A DNA stretch of 64,000 nt from DASZUK01 sp035547695 (GTDB lineage: Bacteria; Actinomycetota; Acidimicrobiia; Acidimicrobiales; RAAP-2). The stretch covers positions 1-64,000 of the forward strand of contig DASZUK010000056.1 in the NCBI GenBank assembly GCA_035547695.1, read 5' to 3'. Positions within the stretch are counted from its first letter, which is position 1. Every line of letters begins with the position of its first letter. Below are positions 15,872 through 25,100 of the stretch, piece after piece. The translations under genes and the position numbers were made by a program. Under the pieces are notes generated by a model. That model saw nothing but the letters and a program-made list of their open reading frames with translations, was not told the origin of the DNA and did no database searches.

Positions 15872-17329
15872 GTGGCGCCCGAACAGGTGCAGCAGCGAAA
15901 CCGATCGGCCAGCGGCGGTCTCGACGGGACCGTGGACCTGGCTCGCGACCGCGAGCTGGTCGAGCGCTGCCAGCGCGGCGACCGGACGGCCTTCGAGGAG
16001 CTCTACCACCGGTACCACCGGCGGCTGTTCCACTTCTGCCTCCGCCGCCTGCACGAGCCGTACGAAGCCGAGGACGCCGTGCAGGAGGCGTTCACCAAGG
16101 CGTGGCGCGCCCTGCCCAGGTTCGCCGGCGAGCGCCGGTTCTACCCGTGGCTGACCGTCATCGCGGGCAACGTCTGCACCGACGTCCTCCGCCGCCGGTC
16201 CCGGCAGATCCCGGTGGACGACGTGCCGCTGCCGCTGGTGGACCCCGACGAGCGGGACGTCGACGAGCTGGTCCTCCACCAGGTCGACGCCGCCATGGTC
16301 GTCCAGGCCCTCGGCCGGTTGTCGGACCGGCACCAGCGGGTGCTGCAGCTCCGGGAGGGGTCGGGGTGGTCGACCCAGCAGATCGCCGACCACGAGGGGG
16401 TGGCCGTCCCGGCGATGGAGACCCTCCTGTGGCGGGCCCGACAGGCCCTGAAGCGGGAGTTCGCCGCCCTGGCCGAGACCGGTGGGCGGCTGGGGGTGGC
16501 CCTCGGGTTGGGCCTGGCCGCCCTCCGCCGGTTCGCCTTCCGCAGCACCTCGCGGCTGGGCAGGCGGCTGCCGGCGGTGCAGGCCACCTCGTTCCGGGGC
16601 CCGGGGGCGCTGGCCGCCTCGCTGGTGGTGGCCGGCGGCGTCGTGGCCGGGGTGGCGGTCACCGGCCACGGCGGCCAGGCACACGACGTGGCCATGCCGG
16701 CGACGGCCACCGACGCGTCGCAGCCGGCCCACTCCACCGTGCTGCCGGCCACGCTCGCCGCCGGGGCCGACGCCACCGTCCCGGGCGGCGTGGCCGTCCC
16801 GGGCCTGAGCGGTGCCGGAGACGCCGGCGGTGGCCCGGCCGCGGCAGTCGGGGGCGGCACGTCGGCCGGCGCGGCCGCGGTGCAGGGCGGCGGGACGGCC
16901 GGGTCCGGGGGGGCCGGCGGCCTGTTCACCCTGCCCGGCGGCGGCACCGGTGTTGCCCAGGCCGGCAGCGCCTTGGCCACCGGCCTGGGCGGCGCCGTGT
17001 CCGGGGTCGTCGGTGGCGCCGGCAGCGCCGTCTCGGGCATCGCCAGCGGCGTCGGGAGCATCGCCAGCGGTGTCGGGAGCGTGGCTGGTGGTGTCGGGAG
17101 CGTGGTGTCGGGTGCCGGCTCGGCCGTCTCCGGGCTGGCCGGCGGGGCCGGGTCGACCGTGTCCAGCGTCGGCGGCAGTGTCGGCGGCGGCACCGTGAGC
17201 AGCGTGGTCACATCCCTGACAACGACCGTCGGCAGCGTGGTCGGCGGCCTCGGCGGCGTCCTCGGCGGGCTGACCGGCGGGGCGACCACGACGTCCCCCG
17301 GGCCGGGCGGCCTGCTCGGCGGCGGCTGA
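15872..17329 (+). CDS. membrane-tethered ECF sigma factor with extracytoplasmic Gly-rich tail
   Basis: 485 residues. Sigma region 2 covers about 26-100 (FEELYHRYHRRLFHFCLRRL, EDAVQEAFTKAWRAL) and region 4 about 140-200 (ALGRLSDRHQRVLQL, WSTQQIADHEG). A single TM helix follows (about 246-264), then about 220 residues predicted outside the cell. The tail is Gly/Ala/Ser/Val-rich, with a run of 7-residue repeats such as SGVGSIA, SGVGSVA and GGVGSVV (GxxxG spacing) at about 385-430. No anti-sigma gene is adjacent; the tail may replace it by holding the sigma at the membrane. It diverges from the sortase operon, its likely target. GTG start at 15872. Confidence 0.85.
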   Translation: MAPEQVQQRNRSASGGLDGTVDLARDRELVERCQRGDRTAFEELYHRYHRRLFHFCLRRLHEPYEAEDAVQEAFTKAWRALPRFAGERRFYPWLTVIAGNVCTDVLRRRSRQIPVDDVPLPLVDPDERDVDELVLHQVDAAMVVQALGRLSDRHQRVLQLREGSGWSTQQIADHEGVAVPAMETLLWRARQALKREFAALAETGGRLGVALGLGLAALRRFAFRSTSRLGRRLPAVQATSFRGPGALAASLVVAGGVVAGVAVTGHGGQAHDVAMPATATDASQPAHSTVLPATLAAGADATVPGGVAVPGLSGAGDAGGGPAAAVGGGTSAGAAAVQGGGTAGSGGAGGLFTLPGGGTGVAQAGSALATGLGGAVSGVVGGAGSAVSGIASGVGSIASGVGSVAGGVGSVVSGAGSAVSGLAGGAGSTVSSVGGSVGGGTVSSVVTSLTTTVGSVVGGLGGVLGGLTGGATTTSPGPGGLLGGG

Positions 17330-17394
17330 CATCGGCGGCGGCTGACGCCGGCGGCGGCTGACATCAGGCGACGGCTGACATCAGGCGACGGCTA
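17317..17394. repeat. Tandem repeats copying the sigma-factor stop region
   Basis: Units of the form cggcggcggctgacatc and caggcgacggctgacat recur five times from the last codons of the sigma gene through to the stop of the convergent TMEM175 gene (17392). Every copy carries a TGA, the last one a TAG. Confidence 0.8.
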
Positions 17395-18072
17395 GGCGCC
17401 TGGCGGGACGTCCTCCTCGGCCTTCGGGGGGGGCTTGTGGCCGAGGTGGGCCGGCCGCTGCGGCGCCGCCCGGGTGCCGGTGTGCAGCAGGTAGCCGCAG
17501 GCGATCACCAGGAACAGGACGAGCCCGGCGATCGGGCTGGCCAGGGCGATGGCGGTGGCCACCAGGTAGAGGACCGGGGTGACGTAGTAGCGACGGGTCA
17601 GCCGGCGGACGGCGTCGTCGGGGATCCAGGGCTCGATGAGCCGACGACCGCGGGACACGTGGTGCCACAGCACGGCCAGCATCAGGGTGGTGGCCCCGAG
17701 GGAGAGGCCGTAGAAGGCGGCGACGTAGGTCTGCTCGTGGTCGTGGTTGGCCAGGTAGGCCGCCATGACCTGGGTGGGGAACGGCACGAACACGACCAGG
17801 GCCAGCAGGCCGAGGTTGAGCAGGATGCCGGTGTGGTCGATGCCGCGGAGCATCCGGAACACGGTGTGGTGGCAGAGCCAGATCATGCCGACCACGGCGA
17901 AGCTGACGACGTAGCCCAGGTAGTGGGGCCATTCCTGGAACCACAGGTCGTGGGCGACGCCGTGGATGTGGTTGCCCTGCCGGATGTCGGGGAGGCGGAC
18001 GTCGAAGATCAGGAGGGTCATGGCGACGGCGAAGGTGCCGTCGCTGAGCGCCTCCACCCGGCCCGAGTCCAC
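17392..18072 (-). CDS. TMEM175-family (DUF1211) potassium channel
   Basis: 226 residues with six predicted helices. The first helix carries the family signature in RVEALSDGTFAVAMTLLIFD (R, F/L-SD, and the TLL hydrophobic gate layer). Prokaryotic TMEM175 proteins form tetrameric K+ leak channels. Start is GTG at 18072, immediately before the signature helix. It diverges from the TauE/SafE gene; the 55-bp gap holds the plus-strand promoter. Confidence 0.9.
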   Translation of the reverse strand: MDSGRVEALSDGTFAVAMTLLIFDVRLPDIRQGNHIHGVAHDLWFQEWPHYLGYVVSFAVVGMIWLCHHTVFRMLRGIDHTGILLNLGLLALVVFVPFPTQVMAAYLANHDHEQTYVAAFYGLSLGATTLMLAVLWHHVSRGRRLIEPWIPDDAVRRLTRRYYVTPVLYLVATAIALASPIAGLVLFLVIACGYLLHTGTRAAPQRPAHLGHKPPPKAEEDVPPGA

Positions 18073-18113
18073 CGCACACGACTACTCCACGCGTCCCGCT
18101 GACGCCAACTGCC

Positions 18114-18119
18114 TACAGT
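18114..18119 (+). promoter_or_regulatory. -10 box (TACAGT), leaderless promoter of tauE-like gene
   Basis: TACAGT ends 8 nt before the ATG at 18128. Confidence 0.45.
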
Positions 18120-18127
18120 TGCCGGGC

Positions 18128-18907
18128 ATGCTCGAGGTCCTGGCCACCGCTCCGCTGACGGCCGGCCGGGCACTGCTGGTGGCGCTGGCGGGGGTCGGCG
18201 CCGGGCTGGTCAACGGAGTGGCCGGCGGGGGCACCCTCATCTCCTTCCCGGCCCTCCTGGCCCTCGGCTACCCGGCCCTGACCGCCAACGTCACCAACAC
18301 CGTGGGCATCTGGCCGGGCTACCTGGGCGGGGTGGCCGGGTTCCGGACCGAGATCGGGGACCAGCGGGCCACGGTCCGCTCCCTGGCCCCGGTGGCGGTC
18401 GCCGGGGCCGTGGTGGGCGCGGTGCTGCTGCTGACGACGTCGCAGGCGGCATTCGAGCAGGCGGCGCCGTGGCTGGTGCTGGTGGCGTCGGGACTGTTCG
18501 CCGTGCAGCCGCTGCTGCGGAAGCTGCTCCGCGAGATGGGCCACGACCACCCCACCCGCCGGGCCCTGCTGTTCGGGGGGACGTTCCTGGCGTCGGTGTA
18601 CGGGGGCTACTTCGGGGCGGCCATGGGGGTCATGTTCATGGCCATCCTGGGCCTGGCCCTCCCGGACACCCTGGCCAGGACCAGCGGCCTGCGGACGGTC
18701 CTGTCGGTGGTGGTCAACGGCATCGCCGCGGTGGTGTTCCTGGTCGGTGCGTCGTTGGCCTGGGCCGTGGTGGGACTGCTGGCGGCCGGCAGCCTGGTCG
18801 GCGGGTGGGCCGGGGCACGGCTGGCCCGGCGGCTGCCGGCGCCGGTGTTCCGGGTCCTGGTCGTGGCCATCGGCGTGGCCACCGCCGTCAAGCTCCTCGT
18901 CGGTTGA
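18128..18907 (+). CDS. TauE/SafE-family sulfite/organosulfonate exporter-like permease
   Basis: 259 residues with seven to eight helices. The first helix pair has the family motif GAGLVNGVAGGGTLISFPAL, and the second half has the related GGTFLASVYGGYFGAAMG, reflecting the internal duplication of TauE/SafE proteins. Substrate is unknown; members move sulfite, sulfoacetate or other anions. Nothing in the neighbourhood points to sulfonate metabolism. The start ATG follows a -10 box directly. Confidence 0.88.
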   Translation: MLEVLATAPLTAGRALLVALAGVGAGLVNGVAGGGTLISFPALLALGYPALTANVTNTVGIWPGYLGGVAGFRTEIGDQRATVRSLAPVAVAGAVVGAVLLLTTSQAAFEQAAPWLVLVASGLFAVQPLLRKLLREMGHDHPTRRALLFGGTFLASVYGGYFGAAMGVMFMAILGLALPDTLARTSGLRTVLSVVVNGIAAVVFLVGASLAWAVVGLLAAGSLVGGWAGARLARRLPAPVFRVLVVAIGVATAVKLLVG

Positions 18908-18940
18908 CGCCGACACGGCCGGGCCACCGGCCCCCGCCGC

Positions 18941-19060
18941 CTGCGGTAATTGGCCGCCACCTGCGGCAACTGGCCACCACCTGCGGCAACCGGCCGCCGC
19001 CTACGGCAAACGGCCGGCATCGGCGGCAAACGGCCGGAGCCGGCGGCAGATAGTTGAGCC
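18941..19060. repeat. Six tandem 20-bp repeats between tauE-like gene and DUF4395 gene
   Basis: Six units in perfect 20-bp register start at 18941, 18961, 18981, 19001, 19021 and 19041. The unit is close to ctgcggcaactggccaccac, and divergence grows toward the right; the last unit merges with the promoter of the next gene. No protein is encoded in a conserved way. The region is not a CRISPR, because there are no unique spacers. Confidence 0.9.
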
Positions 19061-19066
19061 AACCGA

Positions 19067-19072
19067 TAGGAT
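19067..19072 (+). promoter_or_regulatory. -10 box (TAGGAT), leaderless promoter of DUF4395 gene
   Basis: TAGGAT ends 6 nt before the ATG at 19079. Confidence 0.5.
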
Positions 19073-19078
19073 TTGTCC

Positions 19079-19576
19079 ATGATGAGGAAGCTGTTCGCCT
19101 TCCCGGACCCGGTGAACGAGGTGGCGGCCCGGACGGTGGCGGCCGGGGTGCTGGTCATGGCCGTCCTGGCCCTGGCGCTGCGGCAGCCGTGGCTGCTGGT
19201 GCCGCTGGCCTACGGCTTCTGGGCCCGGGTGCTGACCGGTCCGACCCTGAGCCCGCTGGGGCAACTGGCCACCCGGGTGGTGGCCCCGGCCCTGCCGGTG
19301 CGGCCCCGCCTGACCCCGGGGCCCCCGAAACGGTTCGCCCAGGGCATCGGCACCGTGGTGACCACCGCCGCGGTGGTGGTGTGGGCCACCGCCGGCTGGG
19401 GCGACGCGGCGTGGCTGGTGGTCCTGCTGCTGCCCGCCGCCTTCCTGGAGGCGGCCTTCGGGTACTGCGTGGGCTGCCGGCTGTTCGCCGTCGGCATGCG
19501 GATGGGGCTGGTCCCCGAGCGGGTCTGCGAGGCCTGCGCCGATATCACCCGCCGGCCCCGGGCTGCCACCCCCTGA
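19079..19576 (+). CDS. DUF4395 membrane protein
   Basis: 165 residues. It begins with the family N-terminus FPDPVNEVAAR and has four hydrophobic segments (about 18-48 and 87-132). The conserved cysteine pair FGYCVGCRLF follows the last helix, with a further Cys pair (VCEAC) near the C-terminus. DUF4395 proteins often accompany thioredoxin-like or rhodanese proteins and are thought to act in membrane thiol chemistry, but no function is proven. ATG at 19079 is chosen over the TTG at 19073 because of the -10 spacing. Confidence 0.8.
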   Translation: MMRKLFAFPDPVNEVAARTVAAGVLVMAVLALALRQPWLLVPLAYGFWARVLTGPTLSPLGQLATRVVAPALPVRPRLTPGPPKRFAQGIGTVVTTAAVVVWATAGWGDAAWLVVLLLPAAFLEAAFGYCVGCRLFAVGMRMGLVPERVCEACADITRRPRAATP

Positions 19577-19655
19577 CCCAGACCCAGGCCACCCCTCACC
19601 CAGGCCCAGGCCACCCCTGACCCAGGCCACCCCCCTGACCCAGGCCACCCCTGAC
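19565..19655. repeat. Tandem repeats copying the DUF4395 stop region
   Basis: Units close to ggccacccctgaccca recur five times, beginning with the last codons and TGA (19574-19576) of the DUF4395 gene. They fill the gap to the convergent 5-oxoprolinase gene. Confidence 0.8.
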
Positions 19656-19690
19656 CGGGGTCGCCGTCCCGACCGCCGCCCGCCGGTGGC

Positions 19691-21376
19691 TCAGCCGGCG
19701 ACGACCGGATAGCGCCCGACCACGGCGGTGTCGAGCAGCCGCCGGGTGGCCGCCCGGGCAGCCGCGGCCTCGTCCACCGAGACCGGGAGCAGCCGCACCC
19801 GGTCGCCCGGCCGGCACTGCCCCAGCTTCCACCGGTCGGCGTCGATGACGACGGCCACGACGGGGTAGCCGCCGAGGGTGGCGTGGTCCGGGCCGAGGAC
19901 CACCGGATGGCCGTCGGGCGGGACCTGGACGGCGCCGGTCACCATGCCCTGGGAGTCCAGTTCACCGGCCAACCGGGGGACGGGGCGGGAGGGGGCCAGC
20001 CGCAGCCCCACCCGGTCGCTGTCGTCACCGACCACCAGCGGGTCGGCGGCCAGGACGGCCAGGGCGTCGTCGGGGAACCACTCGGGATGGGGGCCGGGCA
20101 GCACCCGGAGGGTGGTGCGGTCGCCCGGCGGCCACCCGGCCAGATGGTCGCGGAGGGCGCCGGCGGGCGGACCGGCGCCGACGCGGTCCCCCGCGACCAG
20201 CGGCCCGGGGCCGAGGCCGCTCAGCAGGTCGGTGGACCGGCTGCCGGCCACTGGGGGGACCGCCAGGCCACCGGCCCATCCCAGGTAGGACCGGACCCCG
20301 TCGCGGACCGGGCCGACCGCGACGCGTTGGCCGGCGGTGACCGGCACCACGTGCCCGGAGCCGACGGGGTGGCCGTCGACGGACACGTCGGGATCGCCGC
20401 CGACGACGGCCAGGTGGCCGGGGACGGCACACCGCAGCACCGGGCCGGCGACCGTCATCTCCAGTGCGGCGGCGTCCAACGGGTTGCCGACCAGGCGGTT
20501 GGCCAGGCCGTGGGCCAGCGGGTCGGCGGGGCCCGCCCGGGGGACGCCGGCGTGGGCCAACCCGCGGCGGCCGCCGTCCTGGACCACCGAGAACAGGCCC
20601 GGGTGCTCCACGACCAGCGCCTCGGCCGTACCGGGTGGCGGCCGGAGGGGAGGCCGGAGGGACCGACCGAGCGCCGAGGTGGCATCCGCCGGCGCGGCAT
20701 GGGCCCGGGTGGCATCCGCCGGCGCCGCACCGGCCCGGGCGGCAATGGCGGTGGCTGCGCCGGCCGTGGCCTCGAAGCGGACCCGGTCGCCGGGACGGAG
20801 GACGGCGTAGGGGGGGACGGCGGGGTCGAACAGGGCCATGGCGGTCCGGCCCACCAGGTGCCAGCCTCCGGGGGTGGCCTGGGGGTAGACCCCGGCGAAC
20901 CCGCCGGCCAGGGCGACCGCCCCGGCGGGCACGCCGGGGCGGGGCCGGTCGCGGCGGGGGATGCGGCGGAGCGGTTCGGGCAGTCCGGTCAGGTACGGGA
21001 ACCCCGGGGAGAACCCGACGACGGCCACCTCGAGGACGGCCTCGGTGAGCAGCGCCTCCATCTCGTCGGAGCCGACGCCGGCCAGCCGGCAGGCGTCGTC
21101 GGTGTCGGGGCCACCGAAGGCCACCGGGACCCGGACCTCCCGCGGCGGCGCCATCCGGTGGTCGGCCGGCGCCATCCCGGCCAGGGCGTCCGCGGCGGCG
21201 TCCGGCGGGACGGCGGCGGGGTCGAAGACGACCAGCACGGAGCGCAGGCCGACCACCACCTCCTCGGCCCACCCGGCAGCCTGCACCGCCGTCGCCAGGG
21301 CCCGGGCCTCGCGGGGCCCGCCGGCCGCGGCCAGGAGCGCGGTGTCCCCGAAGGCGGTGACCGCCCGGCCGGTCAC
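19691..21376 (-). CDS. pxpBC: 5-oxoprolinase subunits B and C, natural fusion
   Basis: 561 residues. The KipI/PxpB-like domain (about 1-205) holds GFSPGFPYLTGLP and the YPQATPGGWHLVGRT signature; the KipA/PxpC-like domain (about 250-555) holds VQDGGRRGLAHAGVPRAGP. A repetitive linker (residues about 206-245, with two AAPADAT units) joins them. With PxpA it should cleave 5-oxoproline to glutamate using ATP. GTG at 21376 overlaps the pxpA stop as GTGA, so synthesis is coupled. In Escherichia coli the subunits are separate genes; fusions of B and C are common in actinobacteria. Confidence 0.92.
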   Translation of the reverse strand: MTGRAVTAFGDTALLAAAGGPREARALATAVQAAGWAEEVVVGLRSVLVVFDPAAVPPDAAADALAGMAPADHRMAPPREVRVPVAFGGPDTDDACRLAGVGSDEMEALLTEAVLEVAVVGFSPGFPYLTGLPEPLRRIPRRDRPRPGVPAGAVALAGGFAGVYPQATPGGWHLVGRTAMALFDPAVPPYAVLRPGDRVRFEATAGAATAIAARAGAAPADATRAHAAPADATSALGRSLRPPLRPPPGTAEALVVEHPGLFSVVQDGGRRGLAHAGVPRAGPADPLAHGLANRLVGNPLDAAALEMTVAGPVLRCAVPGHLAVVGGDPDVSVDGHPVGSGHVVPVTAGQRVAVGPVRDGVRSYLGWAGGLAVPPVAGSRSTDLLSGLGPGPLVAGDRVGAGPPAGALRDHLAGWPPGDRTTLRVLPGPHPEWFPDDALAVLAADPLVVGDDSDRVGLRLAPSRPVPRLAGELDSQGMVTGAVQVPPDGHPVVLGPDHATLGGYPVVAVVIDADRWKLGQCRPGDRVRLLPVSVDEAAAARAATRRLLDTAVVGRYPVVAG

Positions 21377-22140
21377 CCCGAGAACGCGGCCAGGGCCACC
21401 CCGGCCTCCTCCAGGGCGCGGCGGACGGCGGCGGCCAGGGCCGCCGCTCCGGGGGTGTCGCCGTGGACGCAGAGGGTGTCGCAGCGCAGGGCCAGCTCGG
21501 TGCCGTCGACGGCCACCAGCCGGCCGGAGACGGCCAACGACACGGCCCGGCGGCCGGCCTCGTCGGGGTCGGTGACCAGCGCGCCGGCAGACGCCCGCGG
21601 CGCCAGGGTCCCGTCGGGCAGGTACCCACGGTCGCAGAACCCCTCGGCCACCACCGGGACGCCGTGGCGGCGGGCCACGTCGGCGGCCACCGACCCGGCC
21701 GGGGCCACCAGGGCGAGGCCCTCCCCGTAGGCGGCGACGGCCTCGGCGACGGCCCAGGCACAGTCCTCGTCGGCGGCCATCCGGTGGTACAGGGCGCCGT
21801 GGGGCTTCACCGAACGGACCCGGGTCCCGCAGGCCCGGGCGACGCCGTCGAGGGCGCCGACCTGGTACAGCAGGTCGGCGGCCACCTGGGCCGGGGTGCG
21901 GTCCATGGGGCGGCGGCCGAACCCGTCGCTGTCCGGATAGGACGGGTGGGCCCCCACCACCGCGCCCGCGGCCACCGCGGCCGACACCGTGCGGTGCATC
22001 ACCCCGGGGTCGCCGGCATGGAAGCCGCAGGCCACGTGGACGGTGGTGACCAACCCCAGCAATTGCCGGTCGTCCTCCCCTTCGCCCACGTCCGCGTTCA
22101 GGTCCACCGTGGCGGGTGGCGTCGGGGTCGCCGGCGGCAT
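21373..22140 (-). CDS. pxpA: 5-oxoprolinase subunit A (LamB/YcsF family)
   Basis: 255 residues with the family signatures DLNADVGEG at the N-terminus, HVACGFHAGDPGVM, GAHPSYPD and RSVKPHGALYHRM. Together with PxpBC it converts 5-oxoproline, a damage product of glutamine and glutamate, to glutamate. It starts 4 nt after the lhr stop and overlaps pxpBC, so the three genes form one operon. Confidence 0.95.
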   Translation of the reverse strand: MPPATPTPPATVDLNADVGEGEDDRQLLGLVTTVHVACGFHAGDPGVMHRTVSAAVAAGAVVGAHPSYPDSDGFGRRPMDRTPAQVAADLLYQVGALDGVARACGTRVRSVKPHGALYHRMAADEDCAWAVAEAVAAYGEGLALVAPAGSVAADVARRHGVPVVAEGFCDRGYLPDGTLAPRASAGALVTDPDEAGRRAVSLAVSGRLVAVDGTELALRCDTLCVHGDTPGAAALAAAVRRALEEAGVALAAFSG

Positions 22141-22144
22141 CGGC

Positions 22145-25100
22145 TCAACCGGCCTGCCGGCCGGCCGTCACGGCCCCGTCGCGCAGCACCACCCGGCGGT
22201 GCCGGACGGCGGGCACCCGCGGTCCGGGCAGGACGGTGCCGGTGAGGTTGAGCGGGTCGGTGGCCGCCAGGTCCACCCCGCCGCCCCGGTCGGAACTGCC
22301 GTGCCCGGGGCCGCCCCGGTCGGAACTGCCGTGCCCGGGGCCGCCGCGCTCGGACTCCCGGCGGACCGCGGCCAGGAGCTGGGCGGCCTCCGGCAGCGCG
22401 TACTGCTCGCCGGACAGCCCGGCGACGAACCGGCCGCCGAGGGCCAGGCCGCGAGCCTCCAGGCGGCGCAGGGCGCGGACCACGGCCCGCCAGGGGACCC
22501 GGTAGGGCTCCCGGGCCCAGAGCTCCCAGGCCACCACCCCCCAGCGGGCCAGCATCTGCCAGGCCACCGTCTCGGCCAGCTCGTCGGCGGCCTGCTCGGC
22601 CAGGCCGGCACCGGCCACACCCGCGGCGCCCTCCTGCGGGCCGGGCGACGGCGGCGGTGCCGGCAGGAGCGCCCACCGGCCCTCGCCGGTGCCGGTGCCG
22701 GCGACGGCCCGCCGCATGCCGAGGCCGGGCCGGCGGCCGGCGGTCCGGCGCTGCCGGGCGGCCCACCGGGACCGGGCGGACAGCAGGGAGCGGACGGCCG
22801 AGAAGGCGTCGGCGGTGACGATGCCCCGCGCCACCAGGTCCCAGAGCCCCTCGTCCACCTCGGCCGGCAGCCGGCCGGCGGCGCCGGCCAGGTCGGCCCG
22901 GAAGCAGGCCCCCCGGGCGCGGAGGGCGGCCAGGACGTCGGCGGCCGCGCCGGCCACCGGCTCGACCACCGGCTCGCCGTTGCGGACCGCGGCCAGTTGC
23001 CAGTCCAGGTCGTCCCGGAGCAGCAGGGCCAGCGGGGTGGCCTGGGACGGGGTGGTCGAACCCCTTCCCGGATCGGGGTCGGGCCTCGGGGTCAGGCGGC
23101 CCCAGGCCACCTCGCCGGAGAGGCAGAGCTCGTCCAGCCACCGGGGGTCGTAGGCGGCGACCCGGGCGGGGAGGACGTGCTCCTCCCAGTCGCCGGCCGG
23201 GATCTCGATGCCCTGGAGCTGCTCGACCACCGCCAGGACCCCCTGGCGGCCCTCCAGGCGGTCGCCGGGGCCGACGTGCTGCCAGCGGGCCAGGAACCGG
23301 ACCAGGTCGGCGAGGCTGGCCGGGGTGACGGCCTGCCGCCGGCGGTTGCGGCTGGCGGCGTGCAGCCGGGCGAGGAGGTGCCGGGCGCACCACCGGCTGT
23401 CGGGGAGCTGGATGGCGGACCCCTCGGCCTGCAGCCGGGCCAGGCCGGTCCGCAGCCGTGGCAGGGCCAGCGGTGCCCCGGCCGGCGCACCCGGCGGCAG
23501 CGGGGCCGGGCCGGCCAGCGCCTCTTCGGACACCGGGCCGGCCACGTCGAGGTGGCCGCGGACGCACTCGGCCGCCGCCTCGTCGTCGTCGGCCACCGAC
23601 TCGGCCATCACCCGCCGCTCGGTGGCGGCCCAGTCGTCGCCCACCAGGCCGGCCCGGCCGTCGGCGGCGAGGGCGTCGAACCACCGCTGCCAGGCCGGGA
23701 CCGGCCGGGCCCGGACCAGGGAGAGCAGCAGGTCGTGTAGTTCGTCCGGGTTGCGGGGGGCCGGCCGGACCTGGTCGAGGACGGCCCGGACGGCCGGCTC
23801 GTCGAGGGGGCCGAGCTCGCCGGCGGGCACCGGCAGGCCGTCGGCGGCGGCCGTGCCCATCGGTCCGGGCCCGAGGCCGCGGCGGAGGGGGACGGCCCGG
23901 GAGCGGCGCTCCTCCAACGGCGCGCCGTCCAAGAAGGTGTAGGGGCGGCCGGTCAGGATGCCGTGGGCCAGCACCGACGGCTCGGCGGACTCCACCAGGT
24001 GGACCTGGACCCGGCCGTCCTCGATGCCGGCCACCAGGTCCACCAGCCCCTCGGCATCGAGGGCCTCGGTCAGGCAGTCGGTGACGGTCTGGCGGACCAG
24101 GACGTGGTCGGGGACCGTGACGGGACCGCCGCCGGTGTTCTCCTGGCAGGCCGCCAGGGCCGGCCAGGCGGCGGCCAGCAGGTCGTCGGCGTCCATCCGC
24201 TGCAGGTGGATCGGCCGGCGCTGGCCGGCCCGGGACCGGGGGACCACCAGGGCCCGGTTGCAGTTCCACCGCCACCGGGCGGCCAGCATGGGATGGGGGA
24301 GGACGGCCTGGGTGAGGACGTCCACCACCGTCCGGCTGGACAGCATCCTGGGCACCTGGGACAGCGGAAAGCTGTGGTGGGGGCTGAGGGACAGCGCCAC
24401 GGTGTCGTCGTCGGCGGCGGCCTGCAGCTCGAAGTCGAAGGTGACGCAGAACCGCTTGCGCAGGGCCAGCCCCAGGGCGCGGTTGACCCGGCCGCCGTAG
24501 GGGGCGTGGACCACCAACTGGGTGCCCTCGGTGTCGTCGAAGAACCGCTCCACCACGATGCGGTCGCCGGTCGGCAGGCAGCCGAGGGCGTCGCGGCCGG
24601 CGGCCAGGTAGGCCACGACCTGCTCGGCCACCTCCGCCGACACCCCGGCCCGGTCGCGGACCAGTTGCCGGGCGTCGTCGGCCCGGCCGGCCGCCAGGGG
24701 CTCCTCCACCGCGGCCCGCAGCGCCCCCACCTCGGCGGACAGCTCCGCGGTCCGGGACGGGGCCTCCCCCAGCCAGAACGGCACCGTCGGGGCGGCGTCG
24801 CCGGCGTCCTGCACCCGGACGGTGCCCACCTCCACCTGGCGGACCTGCCAGGAGTGGGTGCCCAGCAGGAAGACGTCACCGATGTTGGCCTCGACGGCGA
24901 AGTCCTCGTGGACCGACCCGACGGTGACCCCGTCGGGGTCCAGCACCACCCGGTAGTCGCCGGTCTCGGGGATGGCCCCGCCGCTGGTCAGGGCGGCCAG
25001 CCGGGCCCCCCGGCGGGCGCGGAGCCGGCCGTTGACCCCGTCGCGGTGCAGGTAGGCCCCCCGGCGGCCCCGCCCGGTGGGGATGCCCCAGGACACCAGC

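Noticed and set aside
18941..19060. CRISPR array
   Set aside because: Units are directly tandem at 20 bp with no unique spacers and drift progressively.
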